This document shows, one piece after another, positions 1-6,874 of a DNA stretch of 11,017 nt. The notes below the pieces were generated by a model. The model had not been told where the DNA came from and made no database searches. It worked only from the letters and a program-made list of their open reading frames with translations. The first letter of the stretch is position 1; every line of letters starts with the position of its first letter. This stretch comes from Bdellovibrionales bacterium (GTDB taxonomy: Bacteria > Bdellovibrionota > Bdellovibrionia > Bdellovibrionales > UBA1609): the NCBI GenBank assembly GCA_026713205.1, contig JAPOOY010000156.1, positions 1 through 11,017 on the forward strand, in the 5' to 3' direction. The position numbers and the translations under genes are program-made.

Positions 1-374
1 GGATAAGTATTTATATAAGAAGGCGATTGACTGGATATAGAGGAAAAAGTGACTTTTCCGGCATTACAGATATAGACTTCATTTCCCGTGAAATTGTTTC
101 CAAACGCCGCGGCCGTAAAGGGAGGGCTTGTACATTTAAAGTTGACGGATGAAGGGCATCCCTGAATAGAGGATCGCAGCCCGGAACCTTGTAATGTGGT
201 GGTTCCCCCTCCACTGGCGCTGGAGCTTTTTTCGTAAACGCGTACTGTTCCGCCTCCGGTACAGCTTTTAGAAAGTTTTAAGGTTCCCAGGTTTCCGGTG
301 GTTGCCGTTTTAGGAGAGTCATCACAGCCGATGAGTGTCAAAAAGAAACTGAAAACAAGAAAAAATCTCATCAT
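1..374 (-). CDS. Cysteine-containing lipoprotein, N-terminal part (runs off the window)
   Basis: This open frame starts at ATG 374 (a second ATG follows at 371) and runs with no stop to the window edge, giving about 124 residues. The first 17 residues are a lipoprotein signal: MMRFF, a hydrophobic stretch, then the lipobox L-I-G-C with the lipidated Cys at residue 17, followed by Asp-Asp. In proteobacteria Asp at +2 is the inner-membrane retention (Lol-avoidance) signal, so an inner-membrane, periplasm-facing location is possible. The mature part is rich in Ser, Gly and Thr, with a GGG-T-V-R-V-Y segment and further cysteines in the contexts SCTGGG, GCPSS, FKCTS and ICNAG, which suits a disulfide-bonded beta-rich domain. 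An AGAGG ribosome site lies about 6 nt upstream. I do not recognise the family. A different frame of the same DNA (11-214, minus) is a shadow, because only this frame has a signal peptide and ribosome site. Confidence 0.8.
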   Translation of the reverse strand, partial: MMRFFLVFSFFLTLIGCDDSPKTATTGNLGTLKLSKSCTGGGTVRVYEKSSSASGGGTTTLQGSGLRSSIQGCPSSVNFKCTSPPFTAAAFGNNFTGNEVYICNAGKVTFSSISSQSPSYINTY

Positions 375-775
375 ACAATCCTCTTTTCGGTTTTCTTTTG
401 CGGGAGCTTAAAAAAAGGCCATTTTTGTTCTCAGAGGGATAAAACAGAGGATTTTTCTAAGGCGTGTCCTCATAAGAAAATAGCGCCCCTACTTCACTTT
501 TACCCAGACCAAGCTAAGCAAAATACCAACAAAAGCCCGACTAATAACTGTATTTAATTAGGGTGTGACCTCAGTTGAAGGTCTAAAATTTAGACTGAAG
601 TTCAATAAATGGCTTAAAAAAGTATGTTTTCTGTCAGCTTCCACATATTTTGATGAAAAATCTTTTAATTAAGTAACAGAAAATACGCTGAACCTTCCTA
701 ATTCTCAATAGTTTTATTAAACTTCAAATGAGGACAGGCTCTAAAAAAACAGGAGAAAAATACCGGATTGGAAAA
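375..775. other. Gene-free interval between the lipoprotein gene and talC
   Basis: These 401 bases hold no credible coding frame. The part next to the lipoprotein gene (375-460) should carry its promoter, but I see no convincing -35/-10 pair. Most of the remainder (462-739) is enclosed by short inverted termini and is listed separately as a possible miniature element. A run of seven A residues near 743-749 reads as T residues downstream of talC on the minus strand, but no strong stem precedes it, so I do not call a terminator. Confidence 0.6.
462..739. repeat. Possible MITE-like element with inverted termini
   Basis: The left end gcgtgtcctcat (462-473) and the right end atgaggacaggc (728-739) are inverted copies matching at 11 of 12 positions. 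The 278 bp between them are AT-rich, non-coding and full of internal symmetry. There is a perfect palindrome gtctaaaatttagac at 581-595, flanked by ttgaa and ttcaa half-sites. A second stem pairs gtatgttttctgt (622-634) with acagaaaatac (676-686) around a small bulge. Short inverted ends around a non-coding folded core are typical of miniature inverted-repeat elements. I see no clear target-site duplication, and 12-bp ends can arise by chance, so the call is tentative. Confidence 0.4.
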
Positions 776-1420
776 TTATATATCTGATTTTTTTGCATCA
801 GCCAGAAACTTTTCCAGGCCCGTGTCCGTTAGGGGGTGTTTAATCAATTGGGTTAGAACTTTATAAGGAGCCGTACAAACGGGAACCCCTCCCTCTGCCA
901 GAGTTTGAATATGGTAGGGGTGCCGGACACTGGCTCCTAAAATTTGGGTTTTAAAACCGTATTGAGTTAAAATATGGTGACATTGTAGGGTGACATCTAT
1001 TCCTGAATGTCCCACATCATCCAGCCGACCCATAAAAACAGAAACATAAGTGGCGCCCGCCTTGGCGGCTAAAAGGGCTTGATTAGGGCTAAAACATAAA
1101 GTGACATTTGTGGGGATTCTTTCTTCACTGAGCTTTTTAACAGCTTTTAATCCCTCTGAAATAAGGGGGACTTTTACCACGACGGAGGGGTGAATCTTTG
1201 CCAGAATTCTCGCTTCTTCTAAAATTTCTTCTTCTGTGACAGCCAGAACTTCCGCAGACACCGGTTTTTTTATGAGCCTGCAAATATCTCGGATTAAATC
1301 TTTATGGGATTTTCCTGTTTGAGCCACCAAGGAGGGGTTTGTGGTTACTCCATCAATGATTCCCTGGTCATGGGCCTGTTTGATTTCCTCTATATTTGCC
1401 GTATCAATAAAAATTTTCAT
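776..1420 (-). CDS. tal: Transaldolase, small TalC/FSA-type
   Basis: The 214-residue product is a single TIM barrel of the short transaldolase/fructose-6-phosphate aldolase family, a cytosolic enzyme of the non-oxidative pentose phosphate pathway. Family landmarks in order are DTAN (6-9), TTNPSL (26-31), AEV (56-58), VKVPL with the Schiff-base Lys83, NVTL-x-FS (105-111), FMGRLDD (129-135) and a late ASVRHP motif. Glu57 stands where E. coli fructose-6-phosphate aldolase has Gln59, and Phe129 where it has Tyr131. In the known family these two changes point to true transaldolase (dihydroxyacetone transfer) rather than aldolase activity. I chose ATG 1420, preceded by an AAGGG ribosome site, because the family begins with M-K-[IL]-F/Y-[IL]-D-T. 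An upstream TTG at 1456 adds 12 unconserved residues. The gene follows tRNA-Phe on the same strand with 89 bases between. Confidence 0.93.
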   Translation of the reverse strand: MKIFIDTANIEEIKQAHDQGIIDGVTTNPSLVAQTGKSHKDLIRDICRLIKKPVSAEVLAVTEEEILEEARILAKIHPSVVVKVPLISEGLKAVKKLSEERIPTNVTLCFSPNQALLAAKAGATYVSVFMGRLDDVGHSGIDVTLQCHHILTQYGFKTQILGASVRHPYHIQTLAEGGVPVCTAPYKVLTQLIKHPLTDTGLEKFLADAKKSDI

Positions 1421-1509
1421 GTTCCCTTTGTAAATGAGACTTTCCCCTTTGGGCAAGGGTTTTTTGTCACCTATCTATTTGGATTCTACAATGGACTCAA
1501 GAAAAGGGG

Positions 1510-2706
<1,197 letters not shown>

Positions 2707-2753
2707 GGTCTTTTTTTAACTCGCTTTTAGAAAAGAGGCAAAAGGGATTTTTG

Positions 2754-3530
2754 TCAGTTAAAAAATAGAAGATAACATCCCAGTGGGATGAGATAAAAGC
2801 CGAAGAGATAAAACTTTTTTTGTTGAACCAGTTTTAAAACCAAAAGGAGGCTCAGAGTTCCGCTGATAAAAGCGGCGGTAAAGGCCCAGATCATTTCTCC
2901 GGAAAATCCACTTATTCCACCCTGTTGAAGAAAAACCACGGCGCAGGAGCCTAAAATGGCCGGAAGGGCAATGAGAAAACTAAAGGTGACAGCCGCCCGG
3001 GGATTCAATCCCAAAAGAAGCCCGGCTGTAATTGTCCATCCCGATCGGGAAAATCCGGGCAATACAGTTAGGGCTTGAATCAACCCAATGATAAATGCCG
3101 CGGGAAAAGAAATTTCTTTCAGTTCTTTTGTCAGCCGGAGTTTAAATAGGGAGGGGGGCACGAAAAGAAGAAGCCCCGTTAAGAGAAAGCCCAGTCCCAC
3201 GATCCAATCTTGGAAACCCTCTTTTTCCAAAGTTGTTTGGAAAAAGAGGCCAACAACAATAAGCGGGAATAAAGCGATGAGGATCTTTAAAATTAACAGA
3301 AAGGTTTCTTTTTTTTGGAGGGAAAGGCTTAGCTTTGTTAAATCTTTGGAAAAAACCAAAATAATGGAAAGAGCTGTGGCTCCGTGAAGCACCAGGAAAA
3401 AAGACAGGGGATTTTCTGAAAACTGAAGCCATCTTTCTAATAAAAAAAGATGTCCAGAGCTGGAAATGGGTAAAAATTCCGTTATTCCCTGTAAAAGCCC
3501 TGAAAACAGACCTTCCCATTTGATGTTCAT
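2754..3530 (-). CDS. uppP: Undecaprenyl-diphosphatase UppP (BacA family)
   Basis: The 258-residue polytopic membrane protein removes a phosphate from undecaprenyl pyrophosphate to regenerate the lipid carrier for peptidoglycan and other envelope polymers. The family signatures are complete. The N-terminal (E/Q)xxxE motif is Q14-G-I-T-E18 followed by FLPISSSGH with Ser24 and His27, and the second motif is PGFSRSG (158-164) with the catalytic-site Arg162. Long hydrophobic segments through residues 42-60, 76-98, 108-125, 143-156 and to the C terminus fit the eight-span re-entrant fold. An AAGGA ribosome site sits 5 nt before ATG 3530. The gene lies 24 nt downstream of the kinase-PEGA gene and 47 nt upstream of the PLP enzyme gene on the same strand, so co-transcription with the kinase is likely. 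Confidence 0.96.
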   Translation of the reverse strand: MNIKWEGLFSGLLQGITEFLPISSSGHLFLLERWLQFSENPLSFFLVLHGATALSIILVFSKDLTKLSLSLQKKETFLLILKILIALFPLIVVGLFFQTTLEKEGFQDWIVGLGFLLTGLLLFVPPSLFKLRLTKELKEISFPAAFIIGLIQALTVLPGFSRSGWTITAGLLLGLNPRAAVTFSFLIALPAILGSCAVVFLQQGGISGFSGEMIWAFTAAFISGTLSLLLVLKLVQQKKFYLFGFYLIPLGCYLLFFN

Positions 3531-3554
3531 AAGAGTCCTTTCTCACAAAACAAC

Positions 3555-4628
3555 TTAAAAGTCCCGATCGGTTAGGAAGAGCACTTGTCCGGAAGGAATA
3601 TGAATGGTCTTTTCCCCGCTTTTAGTCGGGGTGCTCCATTGTAAATGATAGACTCCCGGTGGCAGGGATTTTTCCACAGGAGCATACTGAGTGTCTTTAT
3701 TTATTTTAATGAGAATCCATTGATGAGTGCGAATGTGAAGAAGGCCATTGGTTTGGGGTTTGGAGCTGGAAGGAACGCCTGTAAGGAAACTCAAAATAAG
3801 AAAACCCATAATCAGGAAGTTGCGGTTTTTTGTCGGTTGAATTTCCCGCGTACTCCAATTTCGTTCTTCAAGTAAAGAGAGCAAATCTTTGACTTTATAG
3901 CTTAAGGATGAGAGGTCCTCCGGCAGGAGCGGGCTGGGAGTAAAATATCTGTTTTTAGGGTCCTTTGAAAGAAGAGGTTGATTTTCTGATAAAAAATCTG
4001 CTGAGTTTTTTATTTTTAAACGGCTTAACTGGTGAGGATTTTTTAAAAATCTTTCCAGGACGCCCAGTGAGAATAAATCAGAAAAGAAGTTCGGTCGCCC
4101 GCCATGAAGAACTTCCGGGGCAATGAATGGCGGAGTTCCCTGTAGAGAATGATTATAATTTCCTCTGCCAAAATCAATAAATTTAATTCTTCCTTCTTTG
4201 TTAATGAGAACATTATTTAAGCTTAAATCCCCATGACAGAGCTGATGGGTTTTTAAGTCTTTTAGTCCCTTATAAATTTGAGAAAGGAGACAGCGAACTT
4301 CAGGAGAAGATAGAGTAAAGTGATGGATGAGTTGAAGCAAAGACACCCCCTGCACGGATTCCAACACAAAAGCAGGATTTCCATTAAAGAATTCAAAACC
4401 CAGGAGTTGAATGGAATAAAAAGATCGGATATCCCGAAGGGATTCAAATTCATCTTTTAAACTGTTCGTTCTTTTCGGGAAAACTTTTAAAATCACCTCC
4501 TGTTCCATTGGGAAGGAGGGGTTTTTTCTCAAAGCTTTATAGACTCTATTCCCTGGACCGGGTTTAAGGGTGGAGAGAATATGATAAGTCATCCCCTTTG
4601 ACACAAAGACATGGGGTTTTTCAGGCAT
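3555..4628 (-). CDS. Membrane-anchored Hanks-type Ser/Thr protein kinase with C-terminal PEGA-like domain
   Basis: The 357-residue protein has a cytosolic kinase domain (about 15-255), one membrane span (270-286) and a short extracytoplasmic domain (295-357). Kinase landmarks are a degenerate glycine loop (GPGNRVY, 24-30), the ATP lysine in VILKVF (Lys48), the catalytic loop HGDLSLNN (His132, Asp134, Asn139), IDFG (Asp152) and APE (170-172), followed by SDLFSLGV of the F helix. The catalytic-loop lysine usual in HRDLKxxN is Ser136 here. The activation segment between DFG and APE is only about fifteen residues long. The C-terminal part (GLLHIRTHQWILIKINKD...LPPGVYHL) resembles PEGA, a beta-sandwich often fused to envelope proteins; this part is inferred from pattern only. 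I start at ATG 4628. A TTG three bases upstream also stays in frame, and neither has a good ribosome site. Phosphorylation targets are unknown; the next gene, uppP, suggests a cell-envelope role. Confidence 0.83.
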   Translation of the reverse strand: MPEKPHVFVSKGMTYHILSTLKPGPGNRVYKALRKNPSFPMEQEVILKVFPKRTNSLKDEFESLRDIRSFYSIQLLGFEFFNGNPAFVLESVQGVSLLQLIHHFTLSSPEVRCLLSQIYKGLKDLKTHQLCHGDLSLNNVLINKEGRIKFIDFGRGNYNHSLQGTPPFIAPEVLHGGRPNFFSDLFSLGVLERFLKNPHQLSRLKIKNSADFLSENQPLLSKDPKNRYFTPSPLLPEDLSSLSYKVKDLLSLLEERNWSTREIQPTKNRNFLIMGFLILSFLTGVPSSSKPQTNGLLHIRTHQWILIKINKDTQYAPVEKSLPPGVYHLQWSTPTKSGEKTIHIPSGQVLFLTDRDF

Positions 4629-4653
4629 CAAGTTTCTTAATATATAAGGAGAA

Positions 4654-4680
4654 CCGGCTGGTTCAATGTAAAACCGCCGG
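4654..4680. other. Hairpin between the four-cysteine gene and the kinase gene
   Basis: CCGGC-(t)-GGTT pairs with AACC-GCCGG around an eight-base loop, a nine-pair GC-rich stem with one bulge. On the minus strand it lies in the 70-nt gap after the stop of the 141-residue protein and 26 nt before the kinase ATG. No run of T follows it, so it is not a classical terminator. It could stabilise the upstream message, attenuate, or limit translation of the kinase. Confidence 0.5.
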
Positions 4681-4698
4681 ATTAATGAAGATTTCGTT

Positions 4699-5124
4699 TC
4701 AGAGATGAAAAGGTTTCAATAAAAGGTCTTTTTTTCTGTAAATTAAAATTTTCTCAAACGCTTTTAGAATTTTCCGGCAGGATTTCGGCAGGGGGGTTGA
4801 TAAGGCTTTTTTCAGAGAAGATAAGGTGACATTGTTAATGCCTAATTCCTGACAATGGGTGTCCGCTACCGGTTTTAACTCGGGAAAAAAGTAGCAGGCA
4901 TAGGGTATGACTTTTAATTGGAGCTGCTTTTCGCAGAGTGTCTTTTGAAAGGATAAAGTTTTGTGTTTTTTCATATAAGCTTGAAGCTTTTTCAAATTAG
5001 GAGCATGAAGAATATCCTGAGTTTTCATTTCCACTGAAGGCATGGAAAACAACAAATAGGAAAAAGAGCTGAGGTGTATGAAAAGAGATATTTTTAAAAA
5101 AAGTATCCAAGTTAGTTTAGGCAT
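4699..5124 (-). CDS. Small membrane-anchored or exported protein with four cysteines, unknown function
   Basis: The 141-residue product starts at ATG 5124 with an AAGGA ribosome site 5 nt upstream. Residues 5-28 form a hydrophobic segment after a single Lys, consistent with a signal peptide or signal anchor. The rest is Lys- and Leu-rich, probably helical, with cysteines at 64, 77, 91 and 116 that could form two disulfides outside the cytoplasm. It begins 8 nt after the stop of the TadC-like gene, so it is almost certainly co-transcribed with it. Tad and type II secretion loci often carry small exported accessory proteins, and this may be one, but I recognise no domain and claim no function. 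Confidence 0.75.
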   Translation of the reverse strand: MPKLTWILFLKISLFIHLSSFSYLLFSMPSVEMKTQDILHAPNLKKLQAYMKKHKTLSFQKTLCEKQLQLKVIPYACYFFPELKPVADTHCQELGINNVTLSSLKKALSTPLPKSCRKILKAFEKILIYRKKDLLLKPFHL

Positions 5125-5132
5125 CTTTTTCC

Positions 5133-5564
5133 TTAACTTTGTAAAGCGGACAATAGATTTAACAGAAGCGGACCGACCAAGATGAGCAGGAGGGCTGGAA
5201 ATTCAAAAAGAAGAAGGGGAATAAGCGCGATAAAGGGGAGTTTTTGTAAGTGTTTCTCCAGATCTTCTTTACAAATTTCTATCAAGTCTCTTTCATATTC
5301 CTCCAAAATTTCCAATATCGGCTCCCCCTTTAATCCGCGCTTTAAGATATCCAGCAGATGTTTTCTATAGATGCTCTTCAAGGCCTTTATGTTAAAAGCC
5401 CCTCCCGTTTCTTCAGCAAAAAGCCATAGTCCCAGCTCTTTTGCGAAAGAATCTTTTGCAGAGGATTGAACATAAGTTTTAATGGCTTGTGATACGGAGT
5501 TCCCGTTTTCTATATAAAGACGAATTTCCAAAACAGCTTGAAGAGGTGGAGCTAAAGAGACCAT
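5133..5564 (-). CDS. TadC-like type II secretion system F domain protein, short form
   Basis: The 143-residue protein matches the shape of the C-terminal half of TadC. A helical bundle carries sGnSvsqAIktyvq at 20-33, a GLWLFAEETGG turn at 45-55, and paired helices around LKGEPILEILEEYERDL (78-94). It ends in a helix-proline-hydrophobic segment, KLPFIALIPLLLFEFPALLLILVGP (108-132), very like the TadC pattern kLp-kllfPLllfifPal-vvllGP. TadC proteins are inner-membrane platform components of tight-adherence/Flp pili and are usually about twice this length, with an N-terminal membrane pair that is absent here. The start ATG 5564 lies inside the 3' end of the TadB-like gene (13-nt overlap), so translation is probably coupled. 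The assignment rests on motif shape, not a search. Confidence 0.75.
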   Translation of the reverse strand: MVSLAPPLQAVLEIRLYIENGNSVSQAIKTYVQSSAKDSFAKELGLWLFAEETGGAFNIKALKSIYRKHLLDILKRGLKGEPILEILEEYERDLIEICKEDLEKHLQKLPFIALIPLLLFEFPALLLILVGPLLLNLLSALQS

Positions 5565-6289
5565 TTTAAAGTTTTCCCGGTTTTAAAAATCCAAAGAAGG
5601 CCTGAGAAAAAGAGCAGGAAAGAGAGAAGAATAAGGGAAATATACTCCAGGCCGTAGTGGATTAAATTCCAAACCACCAGTCCGCCGTAAAGTACAGCCA
5701 TCACACCGGATTGCAATCTTAACTGAAATAAGACCTGCCGGGCTTTTCTCAGGAAAAGTTGTTTCACTTGAATTTTTTGTTGAAGGTTTTTTATTTGTTT
5801 TAAAGCCTGTGTGCTTTGTCTGGCTGTCATTAAATGGGAAAGGAAGTATTTAATTTCCGGGTGAGAATGAAAATAGGTTTTTTGAAATTGTAGAGATTCA
5901 GAAATTTTCGTCAAAAATTCTTGGTTTGCCTTGTTTTCAAGTGATTGAAGACTTTTATTCCAGGCATCCATAAATCCCAATCCAAGTTTCATTTGAGCTA
6001 TTAAAGTGGGCAGAAGAGAATAAAGATTTTCCAAAAGAGTTCTTTGGTTCCTTTTTTGTTGGTAAAAAATAAAACCAAGCAGAATTCCTGAAGGCAGGAT
6101 ATAGAAAGAGGCGGCAATCAGGAGATGATTTTGCAAGATCAGACCGAAAAGGAAATAGAGAACGAGAAAAAAAGTTAAAGCGATTCGTAAATACAGTGAT
6201 ATCCAACGCCGATCTTCCATCTCTTTGAGTAATTTTCGGCAAAATTCTCCATTCAACATGCAAATCAGACATAAAATAATGAAATTCAT
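5552..6289 (-). CDS. TadB-like type II secretion system F domain membrane protein
   Basis: The 245-residue protein has two membrane segments near the N terminus (about 30-50 and 55-76). A cytosolic helical bundle (about 84-190) begins with LLENLYSLLPTLIAQMKLGLGFMDAW, the usual opening of a T2SS F domain (lp-l...aralraGls...Al). Two more membrane spans end the protein (about 193-211 and 215-235). This is the layout of TadB, the partner of TadC in the inner-membrane platform of Flp/Tad pili. Sequence conservation by eye is weak, but the overlap with a TadC-like gene supports the pairing. No CpaF/TadA ATPase, secretin or pilin gene is visible, and the upstream neighbour is divergent, so the pair stands alone here. 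ATG 6289 has no clear ribosome site. A TATAGT hexamer only about ten bases before it could mean a very short leader. Confidence 0.68.
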   Translation of the reverse strand: MNFIILCLICMLNGEFCRKLLKEMEDRRWISLYLRIALTFFLVLYFLFGLILQNHLLIAASFYILPSGILLGFIFYQQKRNQRTLLENLYSLLPTLIAQMKLGLGFMDAWNKSLQSLENKANQEFLTKISESLQFQKTYFHSHPEIKYFLSHLMTARQSTQALKQIKNLQQKIQVKQLFLRKARQVLFQLRLQSGVMAVLYGGLVVWNLIHYGLEYISLILLSFLLFFSGLLWIFKTGKTLKWSL

Positions 6290-6329
6290 GTAAAAAACTA
6301 TACAAGCAATTCAGATTCCAAAAAAATGT

Positions 6330-6382
6330 TTGACGAAACTTTTTTTTTGGGCAAACATGGGCAAATAAGATGGAATTATAAG
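6330..6382 (+). promoter_or_regulatory. Divergent intergenic region upstream of the H1-like gene: promoter-like hexamers and GGGCAAA direct repeat
   Basis: A TTGACG hexamer (6330-6335) resembles a -35 box, and TATAAG (6377-6382) resembles a -10 box, but they are too far apart to be one promoter, so the start cannot be fixed. Between them GGGCAAA occurs twice, at 6349-6355 and 6359-6365, exactly 10 bp apart. That places the copies on one face of the helix, as expected of an operator or activator site. The same stretch lies upstream of the divergent TadB-like gene, so it could influence both directions. Confidence 0.4.
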
Positions 6383-6405
6383 AATTCCTAAAAGACCAAA
6401 ACCTC

Positions 6406-6412
6406 AGGAGGT
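6406..6412 (+). promoter_or_regulatory. Consensus Shine-Dalgarno of the H1-like gene
   Basis: AGGAGGT lies 6 nt before ATG 6419. It is the fullest ribosome site of any plus-strand gene in the window, suggesting that this small basic protein is made at a high level. Confidence 0.85.
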
Positions 6413-6418
6413 ATTACT

Positions 6419-6718
6419 ATGGCAGCAAAGAAAAGAAAAGCTGGTGGTAAAAAGAAAGCTGTAAAGAAAAAAAAGCCAGCTGGTAGGAAAAAAGTCAGCA
6501 AAAAGAAAGTCACAAAGAAGAAGAAAAAAGTGACTAAGAAAAAGAAAGTTGCAAAGAAAAAGAAGAAAGTAACTAAGAAGAAAAGGGCGACAAAGAAAAA
6601 AGCGACTAAGAAAAAGAAAGTTGCAAAGAAAAAGAAGAAAGTAACTAAGAAGAAAAAGGCTACAAAGAAAAAAGCAACTAAGAAAAAAAAGAAAGCAAAA
6701 AAGAAGAAGAAATCTTAA
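6419..6718 (+). CDS. Lysine-rich histone H1-like DNA-binding protein
   Basis: The 99-residue product is about 60% lysine with a few arginines. The remainder is almost all Ala, Val, Thr, Gly, Ser and Pro, and there is no acidic, aromatic or cysteine residue. Its body repeats TKKKKVAKKKKKVTKKK-like blocks, the pattern of eukaryotic H1 tails and of bacterial H1-like nucleoid proteins (the chlamydial Hc and Bordetella BpH1 type). The likely role is charge-based DNA compaction or RNA binding in the cytosol. A simple lysine tract can evolve repeatedly, so homology to any one family is uncertain. The DNA contains a 72-bp tandem duplication within the frame. A consensus ribosome site precedes the gene and a strong intrinsic terminator follows it, so it is a monocistronic unit. 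Using both AAA and AAG keeps the A-runs short. Confidence 0.88.
   Translation: MAAKKRKAGGKKKAVKKKKPAGRKKVSKKKVTKKKKKVTKKKKVAKKKKKVTKKKRATKKKATKKKKVAKKKKKVTKKKKATKKKATKKKKKAKKKKKS
6532..6687 (+). repeat. 72-bp tandem duplication inside the H1-like gene
   Basis: Bases 6532-6603 and 6604-6675 match at 70 of 72 positions (differences at 6585/6657 and 6589/6661), and a partial third copy continues to about 6687. The unit equals 24 codons, so copy-number change keeps the frame and only alters the length of the lysine tail. Such near-identity, including at silent positions, indicates a recent duplication or ongoing homogenisation. Confidence 0.9.
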
Positions 6719-6723
6719 AAACC

Positions 6724-6774
6724 GTTACAACATAAAGAGGCCTTCTCTCTTTCGGAGAAGGCCTTTTTTGTAAC
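6724..6774 (+). terminator. Intrinsic terminator after the H1-like gene
   Basis: AGGCCTTCTC (6738-6747) pairs perfectly with GAGAAGGCCT (6755-6764) around a seven-base loop, and a T-run (6764-6769) follows. An outer pair, gttacaa (6724-6730) with ttgtaac (6768-6774), extends the symmetry. It sits just past the TAA at 6716-6718 and separates the H1-like gene from the mdh promoter. Confidence 0.95.
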
Positions 6775-6804
6775 AGAGCATTATATTTTATAAAAAACCT
6801 GGGG

Positions 6805-6834
6805 TTGATAAGTTCCGTTTTTTTACTGTATAAG
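6805..6834 (+). promoter_or_regulatory. Sigma70-like promoter of mdh-sucCD
   Basis: TTGATA (6805-6810) and TATAAG (6829-6834) are separated by 18 bp, close to the consensus -35 and -10 boxes. Transcription would start near 6841, giving a leader of about 34 nt before the mdh ATG. The position right after a terminator and before a three-gene operon supports it. Confidence 0.7.
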
Positions 6835-6874
6835 CATTTAAGGGAATTTCTTAAAATCTCAACTGGTTTTAACT

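Noticed and set aside
11..214. 67-codon open frame on the minus strand
   Set aside because: It overlaps the lipoprotein frame on the same strand; it has no signal, motif or ribosome site, while the overlapping frame has a clear lipobox.
1421..1456. Upstream TTG start extending talC by 12 residues
   Set aside because: The family begins at MKIFIDT, and the ATG at 1420 has its own AAGGG ribosome site.
3034..3056. Palindrome around tcccgatcggga as a regulatory site
   Set aside because: It lies within uppP over the conserved PGFSRSG-coding stretch, so coding constraint explains it well enough.
4629..4631. TTG as the kinase start
   Set aside because: An ATG follows directly in the same frame; neither has a better ribosome site, so the ATG is preferred.
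6532..6687. CRISPR-like repetition
   Set aside because: The copies are directly adjacent with no spacers and encode an in-frame lysine tract.
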